From: Phyllobacteriaceae bacterium
GTDB taxonomy: Bacteria; Pseudomonadota; Alphaproteobacteria; Rhizobiales; Rhizobiaceae
Length of the DNA stretch: 64,000 nt
Assembly (NCBI GenBank): GCA_024742765.1
Contig: JANSXT010000007.1
Location: 1-64,000, forward strand
Reading direction: 5' to 3'
Shown here: positions 49,621 to 58,773 of the stretch, in pieces
Layout of the letters: the number at the start of each line of letters is the position of its first letter
Position numbering within the stretch: the stretch's first letter is position 1
Program-made: the position numbers and the translations under genes
Notes under the pieces: model-generated
The model's database searches: none
Seen by the model: the letters and a program-made list of their open reading frames with translations, nothing else
What the model was told of the DNA's origin: nothing

Positions 49621-50178
49621 TCAGGCCGCCTTGGCCGGCCGTTGCTCGCCCGTCGCGACGGTTTCGGGCTGGACAGCATCTGGCCGGCTTCTGTGACCCT
49701 TTGCCATCGGCCTGCGCGACAGGCGCGGGCGCCACACGCCCAGAACGACATTGGCCGCCGACAACGCCATCACGGTCCAAAGTGCGGCCCATTCATAGGC
49801 GACGGCTCTTTCGAGGAGTTCGGAGCCGGCCTCGCCGCTGGCAACCCGTTCCGCCACCGTTGCCGCATGATCGGCCTGCGCCGCGATCACGGTCAGAACG
49901 CCCTTGAACATCAAGATGCCCATCGCCGCCTTGAGCAGCACCCAGCCCTTGTCGATGAACGGCTTGTGCACGGCCATCGACAGGAGCCCCGACACCAGCG
50001 CGATCGCCAGCGACGGAACCAGGACATAGTCGCTGATGGCGGCAATCGCCTGCCGCAGGGCGCTGTAGGACCCGGGGGTCTCGGGCTGTGCCACGAGGAG
50101 AAGCACCATGTGCGCGGCAAGTCCGCCGATCAGCCCGCAGGCCGCTATCGTGTGCAGAATTTTCAAGGTCTTGCGCAT
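49621..50178 (-). CDS. Four-TM membrane protein, DUF2269-like
   Basis: LKILHTIAACGLIGGLAAHMVLLL, WVLLKAAMGILMFKGVLTVIAA. Confidence 0.6.
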   Translation of the reverse strand: MRKTLKILHTIAACGLIGGLAAHMVLLLVAQPETPGSYSALRQAIAAISDYVLVPSLAIALVSGLLSMAVHKPFIDKGWVLLKAAMGILMFKGVLTVIAAQADHAATVAERVASGEAGSELLERAVAYEWAALWTVMALSAANVVLGVWRPRLSRRPMAKGHRSRPDAVQPETVATGEQRPAKAA

Positions 50179-50365
50179 GCGCCCTCCTTCTCGGCGTTGC
50201 CGATCACCTTACAGGGCTTGAGGGGACCATTCAAAGGCCGGCTGCGCTGCTACGGAACCCTGCCTCGTCCGCGTTGCGTTCCTCGATCGTACCCACTCAT
50301 GTCTGTTCTCTTGGTGCCAAGAGTGGGCGGGCCTGTCTTGACAAGCGGCCAGCGCCACCGATCTG

Positions 50366-51127
50366 TTGGCTATGCCCGGGCTACGCGCCAAAAAATCGCG
50401 TCTTCCCGCAGGCGGCGGGCCGTTCCGGCTCGAACGCCTGACCCTTGGCGTCTTCCTCAATGACCAGCCCACCCATCGTCTGGCGCTGGGCGACGATCGT
50501 GCCGACCCGCGACCGCTGACGGTCAATCAGGGCTGGATCCTGCCACCGGGCGCAACCGGCCTGTGTGAGTTCGACCAGCCGCTCGACGTGATGATGGTCG
50601 AGGTCGACCCGTCGGTCCTGCAGGAAGTCGGCATGGACGCGCCCGAAGCGATCCGGCCGCAGGTCGGCGATTTCGATCCCGTGACGTTGCAATTGTCCAT
50701 GGCCGCCGAGGGGTTCAACGAGGGCGGCACGCTTTATCGCGAGACAATGCACCGGGCTCTCGCCGCGCAACTGACCAAGACACTGGCCGTCCGGCCCGAG
50801 GCCAGCCAGATCGGGGACGTTCGCCTTCGGCGGGTCGTCGAATATATCCACGACAACCTTGCCGAGGACCTCACGCTGGGCATGATGACCGATCTTGCGG
50901 CCATGAGCGGTTTCCATTTCTCCCGCTCGTTCAGGGCGGCGACTGGCAAGAGCCCGCTGCAATATGTCATCGCCGCGCGCATCGACATGGCCAAGGTGCT
51001 CCTGAAGACGACGGAACTGACCGTCGCCGAGATCGGCTATCGCGTCGGCTACAACGACGTTTCGCGCTTTGGTCAGCACTTCAAGCGGGCCACGGGCGGA
51101 ACGCCGGCTCAGTTTCGCGCACAATAA
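50366..51127 (+). CDS. AraC family transcriptional regulator (TTG 50366 or ATG 50372 start)
   Basis: C-terminal double HTH: LTLGMMTDLAAMSGFHFSRSFRAATGKSPLQYVIAARIDMAKVLL...TVAEIGYRVGYNDVSRFGQHFKRATGGTPAQFR. Confidence 0.93.
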   Translation: MAMPGLRAKKSRLPAGGGPFRLERLTLGVFLNDQPTHRLALGDDRADPRPLTVNQGWILPPGATGLCEFDQPLDVMMVEVDPSVLQEVGMDAPEAIRPQVGDFDPVTLQLSMAAEGFNEGGTLYRETMHRALAAQLTKTLAVRPEASQIGDVRLRRVVEYIHDNLAEDLTLGMMTDLAAMSGFHFSRSFRAATGKSPLQYVIAARIDMAKVLLKTTELTVAEIGYRVGYNDVSRFGQHFKRATGGTPAQFRAQ

Positions 51128-51275
51128 TCGCGCACCGCAAGACAGCAGGAATCGCATAGCCAAAGGCAGGTTCCGCGCGTCCGTCGACCGTAACTTTGCG
51201 CGATTGTCTCCTCACCGCACCGGCACAGACCAACCCCCATCCCAACCGCCCGGTGCATGATTGAGGAGAACAGAC

Positions 51276-52235
51276 ATGAAGACGCTGCTTGCATCTGCCA
51301 TCGCCACCGGCCTGATGGCGACCACCGCGCTGGCCGGCGAGATCACCACCCGCACCATGACCTTCGAGAACGAAGGCGCGACCATGTCCGGCACGCTCTA
51401 CCTGCCAGCTGGCTACGAGGCTGGCGACAAGCTGCCGACAATTGTCGTCACCGGCGCGTGGACGACGGTGCAGCAGCAAATGCCCGCCGCGTACGCAAGA
51501 CAGATGGCCGAGCGCGGTTTTGCCGCCTTCACCTTCGATTTCCGCGGCTGGGGCCAGTCCGGCGACCTGCCGCAGAGTATCCGGTTCAAGGAAGACCCGA
51601 CCGCCAAGACCGACGACATCCGCGCGGCGATCCGGTTCGTGTCGACGCTGCCGGAGGTCGATGCCACGCAGATCAATGGCCTCGGCATCTGCGCGTCAGC
51701 CGGATACATGGTCGATGCGGTGTCCGGCAATCCGCTGGTCCGGTCGGTCGGCCTGGTCGCGCCATGGCTGCAGAACGAAGCGATCGTCAATGCCGTCTAT
51801 GGCGGCGAAGAAGGCGTTGCCGGCCTGATCGAGGTCTCACGCTCGGCCGAAGCTGCGGGCGGCGAGATCATTCCCGCCGCGGGTCCTGAAGGCGCCGAAG
51901 GCGTGCTGATGCCGATTGGCGGCTATTACTATGAGCCCACGCGCGGCGCGATCCCTGAATATGACAATCAGTGGAACCAGGCCTCCTGGGAAGGCTGGCT
52001 GACCTACCACCCGGCCGACAACGCGCAGCGTCTCGACAAACCGCTGGCCGTTGTTCACTCCGAGGCTGCCGCGATTCCGCAAGGCGTTCAAGCCTTCCTT
52101 GATGGCTATCTCGGTGACGCGACGCTGCAGATGCTCGAAGATGTCACGCAGTTCGACTTCTACGACAATCCAGACGACGTGACCCGCGCGGCTGACACGG
52201 TCGCCGAGCACTTTCGGGCAAATGGCGCGAGCTGA
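51276..52235 (+). CDS. Secreted alpha/beta hydrolase
   Basis: Signal peptide MKTLLASAIATGLMATTALAG; TFDFRGWGQSGDLPQ; GLGICASAGYMV nucleophile region. Confidence 0.85.
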   Translation: MKTLLASAIATGLMATTALAGEITTRTMTFENEGATMSGTLYLPAGYEAGDKLPTIVVTGAWTTVQQQMPAAYARQMAERGFAAFTFDFRGWGQSGDLPQSIRFKEDPTAKTDDIRAAIRFVSTLPEVDATQINGLGICASAGYMVDAVSGNPLVRSVGLVAPWLQNEAIVNAVYGGEEGVAGLIEVSRSAEAAGGEIIPAAGPEGAEGVLMPIGGYYYEPTRGAIPEYDNQWNQASWEGWLTYHPADNAQRLDKPLAVVHSEAAAIPQGVQAFLDGYLGDATLQMLEDVTQFDFYDNPDDVTRAADTVAEHFRANGAS

Positions 52236-52277
52236 CCGGGGCCGAAGTACGAACCGGCATCCATGTCCTGTTCGGGG

Positions 52278-52302
52278 ACCCTGCTGATGGCGGGGTTCTT
52301 TT
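52278..52302 (+). terminator. Possible intrinsic terminator after alpha/beta hydrolase gene
   Basis: ACCCTGC-TGATG-GCGGGGT hairpin followed by TCTTTT. Confidence 0.45.
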
Positions 52303-52335
52303 GACGGCCTTGGCGGCGCGCCCGAGCATCAAGGA

Positions 52336-52692
52336 TCAGCCTGAGCCAGGCTGCCACAGCTCGATCGGATTGCCTTCGGGATCGTGGATGCGGGCGAAGC
52401 GACCCACTTCCGGATGCGCGTCCCACTCGGCGCGTGTCTCGACCGCGATGCCGGCGGTTTCCAGTTGCGCGATCAGCGCGTCCAGATCGTCGATCCGGAG
52501 GTTGAGCATGAAAGCCTTGTCGGTGGGGAAATAGTCGGTGTCGGCCGCAAATGGCGCGAACACGGTCGGCCCCGCCGCTTGCATCCAGACCGGCGCGCTG
52601 TCGACACCAAGATGCCGTGCGTACCAGGCTTTGAGCGCGTCCGGGTCTTTCGCCCGAAAAAACACTCCGCCAATGCCGTTTGCCCGTTCCAT
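52336..52692 (-). CDS. VOC/glyoxalase family protein
   Basis: GGVFFRAKDPDALKAWYARHLGVD ... RIHDPEGNPIELWQP. Confidence 0.9.
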   Translation of the reverse strand: MERANGIGGVFFRAKDPDALKAWYARHLGVDSAPVWMQAAGPTVFAPFAADTDYFPTDKAFMLNLRIDDLDALIAQLETAGIAVETRAEWDAHPEVGRFARIHDPEGNPIELWQPGSG

Positions 52693-52814
52693 CGCCTTCT
52701 CCGGTCTGCTGCTGCCCGCGCACCATCATCGCATATCGCAAGGCACGGCGCATCCACGGACCGGTTCCGCCGATCGTCAACGACGATGGATGGCTTGTAT
52801 GCTTGATCTTCCTC

Positions 52815-52828
52815 TTACGTAAACGTAA
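52815..52828. promoter_or_regulatory. Perfect 14-bp palindromic operator candidate
   Basis: TTACGTAAACGTAA, 30 bp upstream of the thioesterase start at 52858. Confidence 0.55.
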
Positions 52829-52857
52829 TATCGAGGCGCTTCGTTCGATGGTGCGCC

Positions 52858-53355
52858 ATGAATCTCATCTTCCGCCTGATCTGGGTCGTGCTCGCCGCGT
52901 TCCGAAAGCCCGCCACCGGCCTGTTCGATGAGACGCGCATCCGCTTGCGTGTCCTGCCGAACGATCTGGACACCAACATCCACATGAACAATGGCCGCTA
53001 TCTGACCATCATGGATCTTGGTCGGGTCGACCTGACGATCCGTTCGGGCCTCTGGCGTACCATGCGGGCCAATCGCTGGTATCCCGTTGTCGGCAGCGCC
53101 AAGATGGTGTTCCGCCGTCCGCTCGACCCGTTCCAGGCCTATGAGCTGACCACACGGGTCGTCGGCTGGGACAGCAAATGGGTCTATATGGAGCAACGCT
53201 TCATGGTCGGCGAAACGGTGCATGCGCGCGGCGTGCTGAAGGCACTGTTCCTCAAGGGCCTGGAAAAGGTGCCCAGCGCCGATCTTGCCCAGGCGCTCGG
53301 CCATGATGGCCCCTCGCCCACGCTCGATCCGGAGATGGTCGCGGCACTGGGTTGA
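52858..53355 (+). CDS. Acyl-CoA thioesterase-like hotdog protein (4HBT family)
   Basis: RVLPNDLDTNIHMNNGRYLTIMDLGRVDLTIRSGL hotdog active-site pattern. Confidence 0.87.
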   Translation: MNLIFRLIWVVLAAFRKPATGLFDETRIRLRVLPNDLDTNIHMNNGRYLTIMDLGRVDLTIRSGLWRTMRANRWYPVVGSAKMVFRRPLDPFQAYELTTRVVGWDSKWVYMEQRFMVGETVHARGVLKALFLKGLEKVPSADLAQALGHDGPSPTLDPEMVAALG

Positions 53356-53361
53356 CCTGCC

Positions 53362-54405
53362 TCACATCGGGATCGGCCATTTGCGGTGGGCCTGCTCGAT
53401 GTCTTCAAGCACCGCGTCATCAAGCGTGATATTGGCGGCATCGATGCAGGTCTTGAGCTGGTCCATCCCAGTTGCGCCGATGATCACCGACGTGAGGAAC
53501 GGACGCGTCAGACAGAAGGCCAGCGCCATCTGTGCCGGATCAAGACCATGCTTGCGGGCAATGTTCAGATATCGGCCGAGCGCCGGTTCCAGATAGTCCG
53601 TCACGCGTCCGCCGATCGTCTCATTGATTGTCCGCCGCGAGCCCTCGGGCATTTTGCCGCCTTCATATTTGCCGGTCAGCAGCCCGCCGGCCAGCGATGA
53701 ATAGGACAAGAGCCCCACTTCTTCGTGGTGCCCCAGTTCGGCAAAGTCGAGATCGTAGATGCGGTGCAGCAGCGAATATTCGTTTTGCATGGACTGTACG
53801 CGCGGCAGGCCCTTGTCTTCGGCGATTCGCAGATATTGCGCCGTCCCCCACACCGTCTCGTTGGACAGGCCAAGATGCCTGATCTTGCCCTCGTCGACCA
53901 GCGCCTGGGCGGTTTCAAGGATCTCGGCAATGTCGTCGAGCGCCTTGGCGGTATCCTGCGCCCCGGGCGCATAGGTCCAGCTCTGGCGGAAATGGTAGGA
54001 GCCGCGGTTGGGCCAGTGAATCTGGTAGAGGTCGATATGATCGGTCTGCAGCCGCTTGAGCGAGCTTTCGCATGCATTGCGCATCTTCTTGGCATCGATC
54101 GGCCGCCCGCCATCAACCCCATGGCCGCCCGGCCCGATCACCTTGGTGGCGAGAACGATCCCGTCGCGCCGCCCGCCCTCGGCCAGCCAGGTGCCGATGA
54201 TCTCCTCGGTGCGTCCGGCGGTTTCCTGCGTGAACGGCGTGGTCGGATACATTTCGGCCGTGTCGAAGAAATTGATCCCGGCTTCGACCGCATAGCTCAT
54301 CTGCTCATGGGCTTCGGCTTCACTGTTCTGCGATCCCCATGTCATTGTGCCGAGGCAGATTTCGGACACGTCGAGGCCCGTGCGGCCAAGCTTGCGCATT
54401 TTCAT
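53362..54405 (-). CDS. Aldo/keto reductase (Tas-like)
   Basis: MKMRKLGRTGLDVSEICLGTMTWGSQNSEAEAHEQMSYAVEAGINFFDTAEMYP; DLYQIHWPNR. Confidence 0.92.
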   Translation of the reverse strand: MKMRKLGRTGLDVSEICLGTMTWGSQNSEAEAHEQMSYAVEAGINFFDTAEMYPTTPFTQETAGRTEEIIGTWLAEGGRRDGIVLATKVIGPGGHGVDGGRPIDAKKMRNACESSLKRLQTDHIDLYQIHWPNRGSYHFRQSWTYAPGAQDTAKALDDIAEILETAQALVDEGKIRHLGLSNETVWGTAQYLRIAEDKGLPRVQSMQNEYSLLHRIYDLDFAELGHHEEVGLLSYSSLAGGLLTGKYEGGKMPEGSRRTINETIGGRVTDYLEPALGRYLNIARKHGLDPAQMALAFCLTRPFLTSVIIGATGMDQLKTCIDAANITLDDAVLEDIEQAHRKWPIPM

Positions 54406-54465
54406 GATCGTCCCCAGATGGATGGCTGAATTAACCGGATTGAAGACCGTCAACATAGGCCGGCC

Positions 54466-55122
54466 ATGACCGCCCCGCCACCCGTGCTCTATTCTTTTCG
54501 CCGCTGCCCCTATGCGATGCGGGCCCGGCTGGCGATTGCTGCAAGCCGCACGACAGTCGAACTGCGCGAGGTCGTCCTGCGCGACAAGCCGGACGCCATG
54601 ATCCAGGCCTCCCCCAAGGCGACGGTTCCGGTGCTCGTCCTGCTCGATGGCGCAGTGATCGACGAAAGCCTCGATGTTATGCGATGGGCCTTGTCGCAGG
54701 CCGACCCTGAGGGCTGGTGGCCCGGGGATTGCGGGCTTCGTTCCGAGATCGAAATGCTGGTTGCCACCAATGACGGCCCGTTCAAGTCGGCGCTGGATCG
54801 CTACAAATACCCAAATCGTTACGAAAACGAAATGATATCGGAATCCGGGCAACGCTCCATTGCGGCGGACCATCTTCGGCCGTTGAATGAACGGCTGGAA
54901 CGCCGAAGCTGGCTGTGCGGCGATCGGGCGACGCTCGCTGATTACGCCATCCTTCCCTTCGTGCGCCAGTTCGCCCATGTCGACCGAAACTGGTTCGATG
55001 CCCAGCCCTGGCCGCATCTGCGGGACTGGCTGGACCGGTTTCTGGCGTCGGAACGCTTTGCATCGATCATGCGGAAATATCCGCAATGGCGACCCGGCGA
55101 CGCGGAAACCATGTTCCCGTGA
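54466..55122 (+). CDS. Glutathione S-transferase family protein
   Basis: VLYSFRRCPYAMRARLAIAAS, KATVPVL, DESLDVMRWAL. Confidence 0.9.
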   Translation: MTAPPPVLYSFRRCPYAMRARLAIAASRTTVELREVVLRDKPDAMIQASPKATVPVLVLLDGAVIDESLDVMRWALSQADPEGWWPGDCGLRSEIEMLVATNDGPFKSALDRYKYPNRYENEMISESGQRSIAADHLRPLNERLERRSWLCGDRATLADYAILPFVRQFAHVDRNWFDAQPWPHLRDWLDRFLASERFASIMRKYPQWRPGDAETMFP

Positions 55123-55187
55123 TCTTCTGTCGCCTTTGACGCCGCGCAATCTGTGGCCATATTGGTCCAAGTCGAGGACAGACCGCC

Positions 55188-56576
55188 ATGGACACCAAGC
55201 CGCAACCTTTCGTGCCGCCCCACCCGGTGCCGCGCACCCACATTCCGACGCGGCTCGAAGTCGTGCGCACCGTTATGCGCAACCCGCTCGAACTGTGGGG
55301 CGAGCCGTCCTACACCAAGACGCACATCACCGCGCGCTTTCTCAACGAGACGACGCTGATCTGCAATCACCCCGAACTGATCCGCCACGTCCTTGTCGAC
55401 AATCAGAAGAACTACCGCATGGCGCGGGTGCGCCAGCTCATCCTGCGGCCGATCCTGCGCGACGGGCTCCTGACCGCCGAGGGCGAAACCTGGCGGCGCG
55501 GCCGCAAGGCGATGGCACCGGTCTTCACGCCGCGCCATATCAACGGCTTTGCCGACATGATGCGGTCGCGCGCCGACACATTCCTCGATTTCTATCGCGA
55601 GGGCGCCGGCTCGGTGCGCGACATCAGCCACGACATGACCGAGCTGACCTACGAGATCCTCGCCTACACGCTGTTTTCCGATGAAGTGGTCACCGAGGGC
55701 GTCGATTTTGCCGAGGATGTGGACCGGCTTTTGTCGACGATGGGCCGGGTCGACCCGCTCGACCTGCTCAAGGCGCCCGAATGGTTTCCGCGCATCCAGC
55801 GCCTGCGCGGCAAGGCGACGCTGGCCAAGTTCCGCAAGGTCGTGCGCGACACAATGAATGCGCGGCGCGAAAAGATGCGCAGCGACCCCGATACCGTCCG
55901 CAACGACTTTCTGTCGCTTTTGCTCAATGCCGAAGGCCCCGACGGCCTGGATGCCGACGAGATCGAGGACAATCTGATCACCTTCATCGGCGCCGGTCAC
56001 GAAACCACCGCGCGCGCCCTAGGCTGGACGCTCTACCTCCTCGCCAATGCGCCGCACGAACGGGCGTTGATTGAGGAAGAGATCGCCGGGGTTCTGGCCG
56101 ACAATCCGCCGCCGGTCGAGTGGCTTGAGAAGATGCCAAAGACCCGCGCTGCGTTCGAGGAAGCGATGCGGCTCTATCCGCCCGCGCCCTCGATCAACCG
56201 CATGGCTATCGAGGACGAGACCTTCACCTTCAAGGATGGCACGTCGGTTCACATCGAGGCTGGGACGACGGTGCTCGTCATGCCCTGGGTGCTGCACCGG
56301 CATCGCCTTTACTGGGACAGTCCGAACGCCTTCCAGCCCTCGCGCTTCTGGCCGGAAAACCGCGATGCCATCGACCGGTTCCAATATCTGCCGTTCGGCG
56401 CTGGCCCGCGCATCTGTATCGGCGCCACTTTCGCGCTGCAGGAGGCGGTGATCGCGCTGGCGCTGATGCTGAACGAATTCCGCTTCGAACCGACCCCCGG
56501 GCTTGCACCCTGGCCGGTCCAGAAGCTCACCGTTCAGGCGCAAAACGGCCTGCCGATGCGCATCGTCCGGCGCTGA
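55188..56576 (+). CDS. Cytochrome P450
   Basis: FIGAGHETTARALGWTLYLLA I-helix, EAMRLYPPAP ExxR, LPFGAGPRICIGATFALQEA heme-binding loop. Confidence 0.95.
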   Translation: MDTKPQPFVPPHPVPRTHIPTRLEVVRTVMRNPLELWGEPSYTKTHITARFLNETTLICNHPELIRHVLVDNQKNYRMARVRQLILRPILRDGLLTAEGETWRRGRKAMAPVFTPRHINGFADMMRSRADTFLDFYREGAGSVRDISHDMTELTYEILAYTLFSDEVVTEGVDFAEDVDRLLSTMGRVDPLDLLKAPEWFPRIQRLRGKATLAKFRKVVRDTMNARREKMRSDPDTVRNDFLSLLLNAEGPDGLDADEIEDNLITFIGAGHETTARALGWTLYLLANAPHERALIEEEIAGVLADNPPPVEWLEKMPKTRAAFEEAMRLYPPAPSINRMAIEDETFTFKDGTSVHIEAGTTVLVMPWVLHRHRLYWDSPNAFQPSRFWPENRDAIDRFQYLPFGAGPRICIGATFALQEAVIALALMLNEFRFEPTPGLAPWPVQKLTVQAQNGLPMRIVRR

Positions 56577-56649
56577 CGTCCGGCGGCACAATTCCGTTGC
56601 GGCTTTTGCCCGCACGCCATACATGCTGACGCCGCAACAGGCGTGATCC

Positions 56650-58656
56650 ATGTCCCTTTCCCTTGGCCTCGATACGGGCGGCACATACACCGATGCTGTG
56701 GTCTTCGACGCCGCCGTCGGAACGGTGGTGGCAAAGGCCAAGGCGCTGACCACCCGGCACGATCTGGCGATCGGCATCGCCGAAGCGGCCGGCAAGGCAC
56801 TCGATGCATCCGGGGTCGATCCGGGCGCGATTGGCCTCGTATCGGTTTCGACGACACTGGCGACCAACGCGCTGGTCGAAGGGCAGGGTGGTCGGGTCGC
56901 GCTCGTGATGATCGGGTTCGGCGATGCGGACCTCGACAAGGCCGGCCTGCGGCAGGCTATTGCCGACGATCCGGTCCTGTTTCTGCCTGGCGGTCACGAC
57001 ATTCACGGTCGGGCCCAGCCGCTCGATCTTTCGCCGCTCGAAGCCCGGATTGACGCACTTGGCAGCGACGTGTCCGCCTTTGCGGTCGCCGGCTATTTTG
57101 CGGTGCGCAATCCCGAGCATGAGATCGCCGTGCGCGACCTGATCGCCGCGCGCACCGGCCGCGCCGTCACCTGCAGCCACGAATTGTCGTCGAAACTGGA
57201 CGGCCCGCGTCGCGCATTGACCACGGTGCTCAATGCACGGCTGATCGGCCTGATCGCGCGGCTGATCGCGGCCACGGACGGCTTTTTGGCGGAACGCGGC
57301 ATCACCGCGCCGTTGATGGTCGTGCGTGGCGACGGCTCGCTTGTCTCGGCGGAGTTTGCGGCCCTGCGCCCGATCGAAACGATCCTGTCGGGTCCTGCTG
57401 CGAGCGTCGTCGGCGCGCATTTTCTCACCGGCCGCGACAATGGCTATGTCGCCGATATCGGTGGCACGACGACGGATATCGCGATCCTGGATGGCGGACG
57501 GCCGAGACTGGACCCGGCGGGCGCCGAAGTGGGCGGGCATCGCACCATGGTCGAAGCCATCGACGTGCACACCTATGGGCTGGGCGGAGACAGCGAAATC
57601 CACTTTGAAGACGGCGCACTCGACCCCGAACTGTCCTTGGGCCCCCGACGTCTTTTGCCCCTGTCCCTGCTCGAAACGCTATATCCCGGACAAATCATTC
57701 CGCATCTGAAACGACAGATCGATGCCAGTTTCGCCAGTCGCCTCGACGGCCGCTTTGCCGTCCGTGCCGGCTTGCCCGACGACCAATCGAGCGGCCTCAG
57801 CCGGTCGCAGGCCGACCTGTTCGCACGGATCGGCGATGAACCCGCGCCGCTCGACCGGCTTCTGAGATCGACGGCGGAGTTGGCAACGCTCGACCGGCTC
57901 GCCGCACGGGGCCTTGTGCTGCGTGCTGGCTTCACACCGACCGATGCCGGCCATGTGGAAGGTCGGTTTGCGCACTGGAGCGCAGCGGCTGCCGAACTTG
58001 GCGCTGCATTGTTCGCCCGCCGCAAGACCGGGCGCGGCCGGCCGCTTGCCGCGTCACCGGAAGCGATCGCCAATGCGGTCTCGGAACGCCTCGTCCGCCT
58101 GTCCGCCGAACGGGTGCTGCAAACCGGTCTGGCAGCCGATGGGCTTGCCGACCAACGCCTTCTCGCCTCGCCGCTCATCCGGCGTGCCCTTGACCGGTCG
58201 GGGCATTATGTTCGGACGGCGCTTCTTCTCGACCGTCCGGTGATCGGGCTCGGCGCTGGCGCGGCCACGGTCTATCCCGGTGTCGGCACACTTCTGGCGA
58301 TCGAGGCGGTGGTTCCGGATCATGCCGATGTCGCTAATGCGATCGGCGCGGTGGCCGGTCAGGTTCGTGTTTCCGCGAGTGCCGAGATCGTCCCGGATGA
58401 CGAAAGCGGCGGTTTCGTCGTCTCCGGCGCGTTGATCAAACCGCCGCGCCAGCTTCTTCGGTCCGAGAAAGCCGCGCTCGAAGCGGCTGCAGCAGCTTGC
58501 CGGGTCGCGGTGGCCGCCAAAGCCGCAGCGGCCGGCGCCGGCGAACCACAGATCGATGTGCGCTGCGACATCGAGGCTGTGACGCTGGACGATCGCCGCC
58601 AGTTCGTTTCCGCAACGGTGACCGCCACCGCCACGGGAAGGCCGGCGGCGGTCTGA
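56650..58656 (+). CDS. Hydantoinase/oxoprolinase family protein (HyuA-like)
   Basis: LGLDTGGTYTDAVVFD, VSTTLATNALVEGQGGRVALVMIGF, VADIGGTTTDIAILDGG. Confidence 0.88.
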   Translation: MSLSLGLDTGGTYTDAVVFDAAVGTVVAKAKALTTRHDLAIGIAEAAGKALDASGVDPGAIGLVSVSTTLATNALVEGQGGRVALVMIGFGDADLDKAGLRQAIADDPVLFLPGGHDIHGRAQPLDLSPLEARIDALGSDVSAFAVAGYFAVRNPEHEIAVRDLIAARTGRAVTCSHELSSKLDGPRRALTTVLNARLIGLIARLIAATDGFLAERGITAPLMVVRGDGSLVSAEFAALRPIETILSGPAASVVGAHFLTGRDNGYVADIGGTTTDIAILDGGRPRLDPAGAEVGGHRTMVEAIDVHTYGLGGDSEIHFEDGALDPELSLGPRRLLPLSLLETLYPGQIIPHLKRQIDASFASRLDGRFAVRAGLPDDQSSGLSRSQADLFARIGDEPAPLDRLLRSTAELATLDRLAARGLVLRAGFTPTDAGHVEGRFAHWSAAAAELGAALFARRKTGRGRPLAASPEAIANAVSERLVRLSAERVLQTGLAADGLADQRLLASPLIRRALDRSGHYVRTALLLDRPVIGLGAGAATVYPGVGTLLAIEAVVPDHADVANAIGAVAGQVRVSASAEIVPDDESGGFVVSGALIKPPRQLLRSEKAALEAAAAACRVAVAAKAAAAGAGEPQIDVRCDIEAVTLDDRRQFVSATVTATATGRPAAV

Positions 58657-58773
58657 CGTCCGGCGACGGTGCCGCGTCGCACTATCGGCTGGATTGACAC
58701 CGAGCGGCTGGGCGCGATAACCGCGCGCAACCCCTTTGCTGCACCGCAGCCAAACCAGCTCTTGGAGACCTTC

